Notes under the pieces: generated by a model
What the model was told of the DNA's origin: nothing
Seen by the model: the letters and a program-made list of their open reading frames with translations, nothing else
The model's database searches: none
Position numbers and translations under genes: made by a program
Assembly: GCA_050744245.1 (NCBI GenBank)
Contig: JBOGGX010000159.1
Location: 1 to 5,179, forward strand
Origin: JBOGGX01 sp050744245
Lineage (GTDB): Bacteria > Actinomycetota > Acidimicrobiia > Acidimicrobiales > JBOGGX01
Direction of reading: 5' to 3'
DNA: 5,179 nucleotides
In this document: positions 1 to 5,179 of the stretch, piece after piece
Numbering within the stretch: the stretch's first letter is position 1
Layout of the letters: every line of letters begins with the position of its first letter

Positions 1-28
1 GGTTATCGCGCCTATGGCCGCGATAACC
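1..28. repeat. Perfect inverted repeat, 10-bp arms, 8-base spacer
   Basis: Bases 1-10 (GGTTATCGCG) are the exact reverse complement of bases 19-28 (CGCGATAACC), separated by CCTATGGC. The two half-sites are about 18 bp apart centre to centre, a spacing that fits a dimeric regulator binding one face of DNA. The repeat lies about 35 bases upstream of the promoter of the DUF4395 gene. It starts on the first base of the window, so the arms may be longer than seen. It could instead be the terminator stem of a gene to the left, but no T-run follows on the + strand. The repeat itself is certain; its function is inferred. Confidence 0.6.
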
Positions 29-61
29 ACCCCACATTCGGCGTCCCGCCCCGAATCTCGA

Positions 62-75
62 CTTGACAAGTCAAG
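62..75. promoter_or_regulatory. Palindrome over the -35 box, possible operator
   Basis: CTTGAC-AA-GTCAAG is a perfect 6-2-6 inverted repeat overlapping the TTGACA -35 element. Its left half, CTTGACAA, also occurs in the inverted repeat upstream of the ArsR-like gene (2153-2160, - strand). An operator role is inferred from position only; part of the likeness is simply the -35 consensus. Confidence 0.4.
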
Positions 76-92
76 AATCGCCGTCCTAGGGT
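63..92 (+). promoter_or_regulatory. Likely SigA-type promoter of the DUF4395 gene
   Basis: A consensus -35 hexamer TTGACA at 63-68 is followed after 18 bases by TAGGGT at 87-92, which matches the TATAAT -10 at the first, second and last positions. Transcription would begin near base 99, giving a leader of only about 14 bases that just includes the Shine-Dalgarno. The -10 is weak, as is common in high-GC actinobacteria. The -35 is embedded in a palindrome (62-75), so a repressor bound there would block polymerase. Confidence 0.5.
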
Positions 93-99
93 CGGTTCG

Positions 100-105
100 A
101 GGAGG
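100..105 (+). promoter_or_regulatory. Shine-Dalgarno deciding the DUF4395 start
   Basis: AGGAGG lies 7 bases before the ATG at 113, which is an ideal spacing. This fixes the start there rather than at the in-frame ATG at 14, which sits in the spacer of the left inverted repeat, upstream of the promoter. Confidence 0.85.
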
Positions 106-112
106 GACGGTC

Positions 113-631
113 ATGGCCGTGACTACCGCGGATCCCGGTCGACTGAAGCGGGTGTTCTCGTTCCCCGACCCCGTCAACGAGGTCTCGGCCCGGCTGGTGG
201 CCGGCGGGGTCGTGGTCATCGCCCTGGCCGCGATCGCACTCGACCAGCCCTGGCTCACCCTCGTGCTGGTGTACGGGTTCCTGGCCCGGGTCCTCACCGG
301 CCCGACCCTGAGCCCGCTGGGCCAGTTGGTCACCCGGGTCATCACGCCGCGGCTCGGCGTCGAGGCCCGACCGGTTCCGGGTCCGCCCAAGCGGTTCGCC
401 CAGGGCATGGGACTCGTGTTCTCGGCGACCGCCGCCGTGCTCGCCGTCGGCCTCGATCAGCGGGGCCCGGCCTATGTCGTGCTCGGCCTGCTGATCGGCG
501 CCGCCACCCTCGAATCGGTGTTCGGCTACTGCCTCGGGTGCAAGGTGTTCGCCGTTCTCATGCGGATCGGCGTCATCCCGGCCGAGGTGTGCGAGCGGTG
601 CACCGACCTGTGGGCGGCCCGTTCGGCCTGA
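113..631 (+). CDS. DUF4395 family integral membrane protein with two CxxC motifs
   Basis: The product is 172 residues long. The N-terminal 20 or so residues are polar and probably cytoplasmic, with a PDPVNE segment. They are followed by four hydrophobic stretches at roughly 29-43, 47-62, 98-115 and 119-136. Between the two helix pairs is a polar loop that ends in PPKRFAQGMG (91-100), a stretch typical of DUF4395, as is FGYCLGCKVF (137-146) just after the fourth helix. A second pair of cysteines, CERC (160-163), lies in the short C-terminal tail. The biochemical role of DUF4395 is unknown. Members are often found near thioredoxin-like or sulfurtransferase genes, so a redox or sulfur-related membrane role is possible but not shown here. 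The start at 113 is supported by an AGGAGG site; starting at base 14 would give 33 extra residues, upstream of the promoter. The gene has its own promoter and converges with the SRPBCC gene. Family assignment is fairly sure; function is open. Confidence 0.85.
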   Translation: MAVTTADPGRLKRVFSFPDPVNEVSARLVAGGVVVIALAAIALDQPWLTLVLVYGFLARVLTGPTLSPLGQLVTRVITPRLGVEARPVPGPPKRFAQGMGLVFSATAAVLAVGLDQRGPAYVVLGLLIGAATLESVFGYCLGCKVFAVLMRIGVIPAEVCERCTDLWAARSA

Positions 632-641
632 GCCGGCTCAG
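628..641. repeat. 14-bp palindrome joining two convergent stop codons
   Basis: CTGAGCCGGCTCAG is perfectly palindromic. It holds the TGA of the DUF4395 gene (629-631, + strand) and the TGA of the SRPBCC gene (640-638, - strand). As RNA it could form only a 5-bp stem with a CCGG loop, and no T-run follows on either strand, so it would be at best a weak bidirectional terminator. Confidence 0.4.
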
Positions 642-1489
642 CTCGACATCACGACCCCGGGGAAGCGGTCGGCAAGCCAGGCCTGCCAGGCCGGCTGCTC
701 CCGCTCGGCGACGGCGGCGGCGTTGGAGCCGTACAGGTGCGCACTCACGTTCACCGTGACCGTGGCCCCGTCCATGGAGAACGTGGAGATCTCGAACAGG
801 CCGGGGCACGGCCGGCTGGCCCGCAGCAGCACGCCAACCGTTTCGGGCGCCTCGCCGAACGGGCTGGCCTCCTCGACGATCCCCGCCAGCGGCGGGGCGT
901 CTCCCGGCGCCCGGAACGGGTCGCCGGCCTTCAGGCCGGTGAGGCCGAGAGCGCCCAGGAGGTCGGCCGCCACCTCGGCCCGCTCGTCGAGGGGCCGGCC
1001 GACGTTGCCCGTGGCGTCGAGGCCGGTGGCCCGCTGCCCGGCGAAGTGGGTCAGATAGGCGCGCAGGATCGTCAGGGCGCCCCGCCAACCCTCTCCGGCC
1101 CCCTCGACCATCGCCTCCCAACTCTCGCCGTCACGGTGGAACCCGCTCACGACGCGCACGATGCAGGTGCCGCCGCCCACGGCCTCGACCAGGTACTCGG
1201 TCGCCCACGGCTCGGCGGACGAGCCGTCGGGCGCGCGCATGGCTTCCTCGAAGGCGAACCGATGGGGCGGGTCCCACGCGGTGACCGTGGCGGCCGCGGT
1301 GCCGCCATAGGGCCCGCGGGCGATCGCTATCGCCCCGCCCACCTGCGCCTCGATCTCAGCGGGGAACATCCAGCCGGCGTTGCCCTCGCCGGTGGCGATC
1401 GCCTGCCAGACCTCCTCCGGGCGGCCAGGCACCTCGATCTCGGCGCGTGCGAGTCGGGCGGTCGGGTGTTGGTCGTTGGCGCTGCTCAT
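638..1489 (-). CDS. SRPBCC (AHSA1-like) domain protein, partner of the ArsR-like regulator
   Basis: The product is 283 residues, with no signal peptide or membrane segment, so it is cytosolic. Residues 12-150 look like a START/Bet v1-type SRPBCC fold of the AHSA1 group: a first strand ARAEIEVPGRPEEVWQAIAT, GWMFPAEIEAQVGG, the AWDPPHRFAF segment (71-80), and a long C-terminal helix GEGWRGALTILRAYLTHF (132-149). This fold forms a pocket for hydrophobic ligands; the ligand here is unknown. Residues 155-283 form a second region ending in a strand-like stretch FEISTFSMDGATVTVNVSAHLYG (232-254) and a final helix, which I cannot assign to a family. The start ATG overlaps the stop of the regulator gene (ATGA). 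It is preceded by GAGAGG with a 7-base gap, so translation is probably coupled. ArsR-type regulator plus SRPBCC pairs are common in actinobacteria. The same frame stays open upstream across the regulator gene, but that translation is low-complexity and spurious. Confidence 0.85.
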   Translation of the reverse strand: MSSANDQHPTARLARAEIEVPGRPEEVWQAIATGEGNAGWMFPAEIEAQVGGAIAIARGPYGGTAAATVTAWDPPHRFAFEEAMRAPDGSSAEPWATEYLVEAVGGGTCIVRVVSGFHRDGESWEAMVEGAGEGWRGALTILRAYLTHFAGQRATGLDATGNVGRPLDERAEVAADLLGALGLTGLKAGDPFRAPGDAPPLAGIVEEASPFGEAPETVGVLLRASRPCPGLFEISTFSMDGATVTVNVSAHLYGSNAAAVAEREQPAWQAWLADRFPGVVMSS

Positions 1490-2124
1490 GTCACGTCCTC
1501 TCTCGCTTGTTTCTCGTGAGGTTCTTGGGGAGCGCTCGCGTCGACCCCCTTGGGAACGGGATGGATGGCGACGGTCAGCCGCTGCCAGCGCCCCTTCGGC
1601 ACCCGCTCGTCGTGGTACTTCGACGTGAGCCGGGCCACCGCGGCGGTGAGCTCGTCGGCGAACGCCGCCCGGTCGGCCGGCGAGCGGAAGCGGATCGCGG
1701 TGTCGAGCCCGAACACGGGCAGGCGACTGCGCTGCCGTGCCGCGTTGCGGGCCATGCCGCCCACTTCCCGCACCACCCGGGCTGCCAGGGCCACGACGTA
1801 CGCGGCCGACAGGTGGTCCCGGGCCCGGGCCGGGTCGCTTCCGGCCGCACCCATGGCCGCCGGCGACACGACGTAGCCGGCGGCGGTGGCCACCAGCAGC
1901 CGTTCGGTCAGCCCGCCCCACGCACGAGTCGCGGCCAGCTCGATCAGCCCGTGGGCCTCGAGCTGGCGCAGGTGATAGTTCACCTTCTGGCGGCTCAGCC
2001 CGATCCGCACCGCCAGGGCGGCCGCCGACGCGGGCTCGCGCAGCTCGGCCAGCAGCCGGGCCCGCACGGGGTCGAGCGCCGCCGTCGCCGCGGCCGGCTC
2101 CTCGATCACCTCGACGTCGAGCAC
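1486..2124 (-). CDS. ArsR-like winged-helix transcriptional regulator
   Basis: The product is 212 residues from a GTG start. The winged helix covers about residues 17-88: DPVRARLLAELREPASAAALA, then the recognition helix SRQKVNYHLRQLEAHGLI (44-61), then a wing region with ERLLVATAAGYVVSP. The C-terminal part holds a long helical segment (98-130), then FRSPADRAAFADELTAAVA (146-164), as in regulators paired with SRPBCC proteins. There is no cysteine at all, so it is not a thiol-based metal sensor like classic ArsR/SmtB. GTG at 2124 is chosen because the domain begins right after it and a promoter upstream would place the transcript start on it (leaderless). The longer GTG at 2199 would put the operator-like repeat inside the coding region and add an unrelated leader; a TTG at 2136 is another option. 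It probably represses itself and the coupled SRPBCC gene. The family is sure, the exact start less so. Confidence 0.85.
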   Translation of the reverse strand: MLDVEVIEEPAAATAALDPVRARLLAELREPASAAALAVRIGLSRQKVNYHLRQLEAHGLIELAATRAWGGLTERLLVATAAGYVVSPAAMGAAGSDPARARDHLSAAYVVALAARVVREVGGMARNAARQRSRLPVFGLDTAIRFRSPADRAAFADELTAAVARLTSKYHDERVPKGRWQRLTVAIHPVPKGVDASAPQEPHEKQAREDVT

Positions 2125-2130
2125 GATCCC

Positions 2131-2159
2131 AGCCAAGCATTGACAAACAGATTTGTCAA
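2131..2159 (-). promoter_or_regulatory. Likely promoter of the regulator/SRPBCC operon
   Basis: On the - strand, TTGACA (2159-2154) is followed after 17 bases by TTGGCT (2136-2131), a poor -10 that keeps only the first and last T. The predicted transcript start falls at about 2124, the GTG start codon itself, which suggests a leaderless mRNA. No Shine-Dalgarno is seen before that GTG, which is consistent with this. The -35 is inside the inverted repeat at 2140-2159. Confidence 0.45.
2140..2159. promoter_or_regulatory. Operator-like inverted repeat upstream of the ArsR-like gene
   Basis: TTGACAAA-CAGA-TTTGTCAA is a perfect 8-4-8 inverted repeat and by far the most AT-rich 20 bases in the neighbourhood. 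It ends 15 bases before the GTG start of the regulator and covers its probable -35. The arrangement is what autorepression by a dimeric winged-helix protein would need. The repeat is seen directly; binding by the adjacent regulator is inferred. Confidence 0.7.
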
Positions 2160-2203
2160 GCGCAAACACGCGGCTGGCGGTCGATGGGCCGCCACGCACC
2201 GCC

Positions 2204-2226
2204 GACCGAGGCGGTCAGCCTCGGTC
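2204..2226 (-). terminator. Hairpin carrying the jetD stop codon in its loop
   Basis: On the - strand GACCGAGGC (2226-2218) pairs exactly with GCCTCGGTC (2212-2204) around the 5-base loop TGACC, which begins with the jetD TGA stop. The 9-bp stem is strong, but no T-run follows, so it is at most a non-canonical terminator or a 3'-end-protecting structure. It separates the jet genes from the regulator promoter 45 bases downstream. Confidence 0.5.
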
Positions 2227-3444
2227 AAGGTCGGCGAGGAGGTCTTCGAGTACCAGTTCCTCGTGTACGGCCCGGCCCGCGGACGCCATCTCCACCGTGA
2301 GGTCGGCGTCCCAACAGGACTCCGTCGACGGGAGGCCCAGGGTCGGGAGCTCGGCGACGGCCGGGGCGAGGTGCGCCAGCGCGTTCGTGTAGTCGGCGGC
2401 CTCGAACCGCCACGGCCGGCAGGCGTGACCGCCGATGAGCAGGTTCGCGATCGTGATGCCTGGCCAGTCGAAGTCGCCGTGATAACGCAGCTCGGCGCCG
2501 GCCGCCGCGAGCTGAGTAAGCAGCGCCGTCACCACGCTGGCGGGCTGGCCCTGGGTACACACGAGCGCGCTCCGGCTGCCGGCGTCGATCGCGGCTTCGA
2601 GCACCCGTGGGTTCTCGCACACGAACACGACGCGGGAACGAGGAGGGCGCAGGTCGATGCGGCGCAGGTCGCGGGCGGTGAGATGTGACTCCCATCCTGC
2701 GTCGGTCCGGTCGTCGAGCCAGCAGCCGGCGGCGGAGCGGAGCCCGGCGGTGAGCGCGGTGGTGGATACCTCGTCGGTCAGCACCCCGACCGCCCTCCAC
2801 AGCGCTCGCCGCCCGGCCGGGGTCGACGGGTACGGCAGGCGGTGGAGCGCGGCCGCGGCTCGGAGCACCACCGCGCCGAGCAGGCTGCCGTCGTCGAGCC
2901 CGTGGGCGTCGCCCGTGACGAGCGACGCCAACTCGCCGCGTCCGCGCGGCGGTCCACCGTTGCGCTGTGGGAACAGAACTACGCACCGGACCGCGGCGCG
3001 GAGCACCCATTCGGCCCGCTCCGCTGGGACGCGTCCAAGCGTGCCGGCCCGGTGGAGGTCGTCGAACCATGCCGCGCACCATGAGGTCGTGGCCAGCCCG
3101 GCCTCGTCGGCCGAGTGGTGTCCCGCGGCCCAGACGCTGGCGGTTGCCTCCGCCCGGGCCTGGCGCCGGCCCAGTCGGTCCACGAGTGGGCCCCGCAGGT
3201 GCTCGACGACCGCCACCAGGCCGGCCCCGCCGTTTCGGAGACGACGGTCGAGCACGCCGAGGTCGACCGTCACCCGGTCGTGGGGAACGTGCCGGCCGAG
3301 CAGACCGGCGAGCGCGTGGCGCTCCTCGCGGTCGAGCGCGCTCAACCGGAGCGTGCCCGACGCCCGCAGCCCGTTGCGCTGCAGTCGCTCGGCGACCAGA
3401 TCCCATAGGCGGCCCAAACCCGGGCGGTCGAGCGCGGTCGCCAT
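2215..3444 (-). CDS. jetD: JetD of a type II Wadjet system (TIGR02679: DUF3323 + DUF2399), Toprim nuclease
   Basis: The product is 409 residues, about full length for the family. The N-terminal two thirds correspond to DUF3323; the family-typical stretch TGDAHGLDDGSLLGAVVLRA is at 177-196. The C-terminal DUF2399 domain (about 255-400) is Toprim-like: the glutamate is in VVFVCENP (272-279, E277) and the DxD in YHGDFDWPG (321-329, D324 and D326), so the metal-binding acidic residues are all present. In Wadjet systems JetD is the nuclease that cuts small circular DNA after the JetABC SMC complex has extruded loops on it; it acts in the cytoplasm against plasmids. The ATG at 3444 lies 7 bases after the jetC stop. 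A GTG at 3450, one base after that stop, would add two residues and is equally possible. No good Shine-Dalgarno is seen, so translation is probably coupled to jetC. A stem-loop spans its stop codon. No frameshift or premature stop is visible, so the gene looks functional. Confidence 0.88.
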   Translation of the reverse strand: MATALDRPGLGRLWDLVAERLQRNGLRASGTLRLSALDREERHALAGLLGRHVPHDRVTVDLGVLDRRLRNGGAGLVAVVEHLRGPLVDRLGRRQARAEATASVWAAGHHSADEAGLATTSWCAAWFDDLHRAGTLGRVPAERAEWVLRAAVRCVVLFPQRNGGPPRGRGELASLVTGDAHGLDDGSLLGAVVLRAAAALHRLPYPSTPAGRRALWRAVGVLTDEVSTTALTAGLRSAAGCWLDDRTDAGWESHLTARDLRRIDLRPPRSRVVFVCENPRVLEAAIDAGSRSALVCTQGQPASVVTALLTQLAAAGAELRYHGDFDWPGITIANLLIGGHACRPWRFEAADYTNALAHLAPAVAELPTLGLPSTESCWDADLTVEMASAGRAVHEELVLEDLLADLDRG

Positions 3445-3451
3445 GACCACT

Positions 3452-5179
3452 TCAGAGCCCGACGAGGTGGCGCTGTTGGCCGTCCCAGCGGAAGTGGACC
3501 AGCGCGACGCCGGGCTGCGCCGGGTCGCGGACCGCCTCGTAGATCTCGAGGCTCGGCACCGACGGGAAGCACCCCCACATCCGCTCGCTGGTGAGGACGA
3601 AGTCGAGCCGCAGGTCGACGAGCAGGCCGAGCAGCTGGCCGTGCGTCGGCTCGTCGACCTTGGCGAAGGCGTCGTCGAGCAACAGCACGCGGGGCGCGGT
3701 GGGCGTGTCGCGGGCGATCGCCTCGAACTGCGCCGACGCCGCCGCGAACAGCGCCAGGTACGAGAGCACCCGCTGCTCGCCCTGCGACAGGCCGAGCCGG
3801 TTCGACAAGGTGCGGGCCGAGCCGGGGCGGGCGGCGTCGGTGACCTTGACGGTGAACCGGTGCCAGCCCCGATAGTCGAGCGCTTCCCGCAGGTGCTGCT
3901 CGTAGCTGGCGCTGGGGTCGGCCGCCCGCTCGGCGTCGATCAGGGCGAGGAGCGCGTCGCGCAGCTGCGCGTCGGCACTCTCATCGCGCAGCTCGTCGAC
4001 GAGCAGCCTGGCCGCAACGCTCGCGGGCGCCGAGGCGTCGTCGCGCAGGCTCCACTCGAGGTGGGCGCCCTTGCCGTGCGACGTGTGCACGCCCGTCAGC
4101 GTGCGGTTGGTGCCGTTCACCAGGTCGTGGGCGTCGAGCAGCTTCGACCGCACATCGTCGGCCAGCTCGCGCAGCAGGAAGCGCTCCAGCACGTCGCGTT
4201 CGCGGGCCGCCAGCCGCCCGCGTGCCGCGTCGGCTTCCTCGGCCAACCGGGCGGCCACGACCGCCAACGGCTGGCGGCCCGTGTCGTCGGCGACGTCGAC
4301 GACCTTGACACCGTTGCGCTCGTCGATAGCCGTGTCGTAGCCGCCGGCCAGAGCGTCGCTGAGACGGTCGTAGCGGGACAGGACCGCGCCGTCGGACACG
4401 TCGTCGTCGCCGTCGACGAGCGGGGCCAGCGCCCGAGCCAGCGCGACGCCGGCGCGTTGCTCGAGGCGGTCGGGCTCGTGGCCGGTGGCCGCCAGCAGGA
4501 CGCCGGGCAGGGCGACGGCCTCCTCCAGGTCTCGGGCTGCGGTGCTGACGGCGTCGGCGGCGTGCGCCTCGGCCCCGGTGGCCTCTTCGAGGCGCACCGC
4601 CGCGGCCGTGGCCGCGGCGTCGGCGTCGCGCCCCGCCTGCTCCGCCGCGGGCAGCAGCGGGTCGTCGAGCTCGGCGAGGCGCGCGGTGACGGCGCGGTGG
4701 CGGGCCAGAACGGTCTCGACGGTGGTCGCCAACGCCTCGCGCAGGGTCGCCAGCTCGTGGGCCGCCGTGCCGTGCTCGTCGCGGTGCTGGCGGGCCCGGG
4801 CCCCGGCCCCGGCGGCCTCGCCCCGCCGGTCGGCCTCCTGCTGGCGGCGGGTCGCCAGCCGCTCGGCATCGCGGACCACGTCACGGAGGGCACGGCGATG
4901 ATCGGCGAGCATCTCGCGCAACTCGGCCAGCGCGCCGAGCACGTCGTCGAGCCTGGTGAGGGTCGTCGGAAGCCCGTCGCCGAGCGCCGCCTGGGCGACG
5001 GCGGCGGCGAGCCGGTTGGCCGTGGCCCGGGCTTGCTCGGCCCGACGGCGATCGGTGTCGTGCCTGGCCCTCGCCGAGGCCAGGGTGCGCTCCGCGCTCT
5101 GCAGGTCGCGTGCGGCGTCGTCGATGGCCTCGGCCGGCGGCAGCGAAGCCGGCATCATCTCGACGTCGTCGCGGTGGCG
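3452..5179 (-). CDS. jetC: JetC of a type II Wadjet system (TIGR02680, SMC-like ATPase), partial, C-terminal half
   Basis: The frame is open to the right edge, so the N-terminus and Walker A are outside; 575 residues are visible, probably under half of the protein. About 5158-4260 encodes Ala/Arg/Glu-rich helical sequence with heptad-like spacing, the returning SMC coiled-coil arm. The ATPase head follows. The ABC signature LSQGEQR is at 3790-3770 and Walker B RVLLLDDAFAKVDE at 3691-3650. Then come FVLTSERMWG in the switch region and a C-terminal strand region, VALVHFRWDG. In SMC-type ATPases the signature and Walker B complete the ATP site of the partner subunit. With JetA and JetB it should form the loop-extruding complex that detects small circles and hands them to JetD. 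jetA and jetB are expected just upstream, beyond the window. The ATG at 5158 is internal, not the real start. Walker B has Asp-Asp where Asp-Glu is usual in SMC proteins. Family assignment rests on the head motifs plus the adjacent TIGR02679 gene. Confidence 0.87.
   Translation of the reverse strand, partial: RHRDDVEMMPASLPPAEAIDDAARDLQSAERTLASARARHDTDRRRAEQARATANRLAAAVAQAALGDGLPTTLTRLDDVLGALAELREMLADHRRALRDVVRDAERLATRRQQEADRRGEAAGAGARARQHRDEHGTAAHELATLREALATTVETVLARHRAVTARLAELDDPLLPAAEQAGRDADAAATAAAVRLEEATGAEAHAADAVSTAARDLEEAVALPGVLLAATGHEPDRLEQRAGVALARALAPLVDGDDDVSDGAVLSRYDRLSDALAGGYDTAIDERNGVKVVDVADDTGRQPLAVVAARLAEEADAARGRLAARERDVLERFLLRELADDVRSKLLDAHDLVNGTNRTLTGVHTSHGKGAHLEWSLRDDASAPASVAARLLVDELRDESADAQLRDALLALIDAERAADPSASYEQHLREALDYRGWHRFTVKVTDAARPGSARTLSNRLGLSQGEQRVLSYLALFAAASAQFEAIARDTPTAPRVLLLDDAFAKVDEPTHGQLLGLLVDLRLDFVLTSERMWGCFPSVPSLEIYEAVRDPAQPGVALVHFRWDGQQRHLVGL

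Noticed and set aside
36..56. Small inverted repeat ATTCGG...CCGAAT with a 9-base spacer
   Set aside because: Six-bp arms are too short to stand out, and it is not placed at a promoter element.
14..112. Extended N-terminus of the DUF4395 protein starting at base 14
   Set aside because: It would start inside the left inverted repeat and run through the promoter; no Shine-Dalgarno precedes it, and the added residues show no family likeness.
1490..2146. In-frame upstream extension of the SRPBCC gene, giving a 502-residue reading frame from 2146
   Set aside because: The extra 219 residues are Arg/Gly/Ala-rich low-complexity sequence read in the wrong frame through the regulator gene, which has a recognisable winged helix. 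The ATG at 1489 has a Shine-Dalgarno and an ATGA overlap.
1447..2688. A 413-residue + strand frame running antisense to the regulator and across the jetD end
   Set aside because: It crosses several well-supported genes and promoters, is rich in His/Arg/Gly, and shows no domain.
2225..3406. A 393-residue - strand frame overlapping jetD
   Set aside because: Its translation is almost only Arg, Gly, Pro and Ala, the usual shadow of a high-GC gene; the overlapping frame has clear DUF3323/DUF2399 motifs.
4485..4901. Ser/Ala/Arg-rich + strand frame antisense to jetC
   Set aside because: Low-complexity antisense shadow of the alanine-rich coiled-coil region.
1..5179. CRISPR array, tRNA, rRNA, insertion sequence or attachment site
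   Set aside because: No regularly spaced direct repeats, tRNA-like cloverleaf, rRNA sequence, transposase or integrase motifs were seen on either strand.

Overview
The window is high-GC throughout, with G/C-rich third codon positions, leucine/alanine/arginine-rich proteins, a SigA-like promoter with a strong Shine-Dalgarno, and an apparently leaderless winged-helix gene. These features, together with the gene families present, point to an actinobacterium. I cannot name a genus. Nothing in composition suggests recent transfer of one gene relative to its neighbours, and the window is packed: no stretch above about 115 bases lacks a gene.

Left end (1-631): a perfect 10-bp inverted repeat at the very edge, then a TTGACA-type promoter whose -35 lies in a short palindrome, a strong Shine-Dalgarno, and a small four-helix membrane protein of the DUF4395 family with two CxxC motifs, on the + strand. 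It converges on the next gene with only 6 bases between the two stop codons, which lie together in a 14-bp palindrome.

Middle (638-2160, - strand): a two-gene operon of an ArsR-like winged-helix regulator and an SRPBCC (AHSA1-like) protein, coupled by an ATGA stop/start overlap. Upstream is a conspicuous AT-rich perfect 8-4-8 inverted repeat that contains the likely -35. This is the best candidate operator in the window and probably an autoregulatory site.

Right part (2204-5179, - strand): the 3' half of a type II Wadjet (JetABCD) anti-plasmid defence operon. The partial gene at the right edge encodes the C-terminal coiled-coil and ABC ATPase head half of the SMC-like JetC (TIGR02680 family). 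It is followed without a real gap by jetD (TIGR02679: DUF3323 + DUF2399), whose Toprim acidic residues (CEN and DFD) are intact. jetA and jetB (DUF2397, DUF2398) and the N-terminal half of JetC should lie beyond the right edge. A 9-bp perfect hairpin carries the jetD stop codon in its loop and marks the end of the defence operon. By the family model, JetABC would extrude loops on small circular DNA and JetD would cut it.

The defence operon, the regulator/SRPBCC pair and the membrane protein look like three separate transcription units. The 8-mer CTTGACAA shared by the two visible promoters is the only hint of common control.
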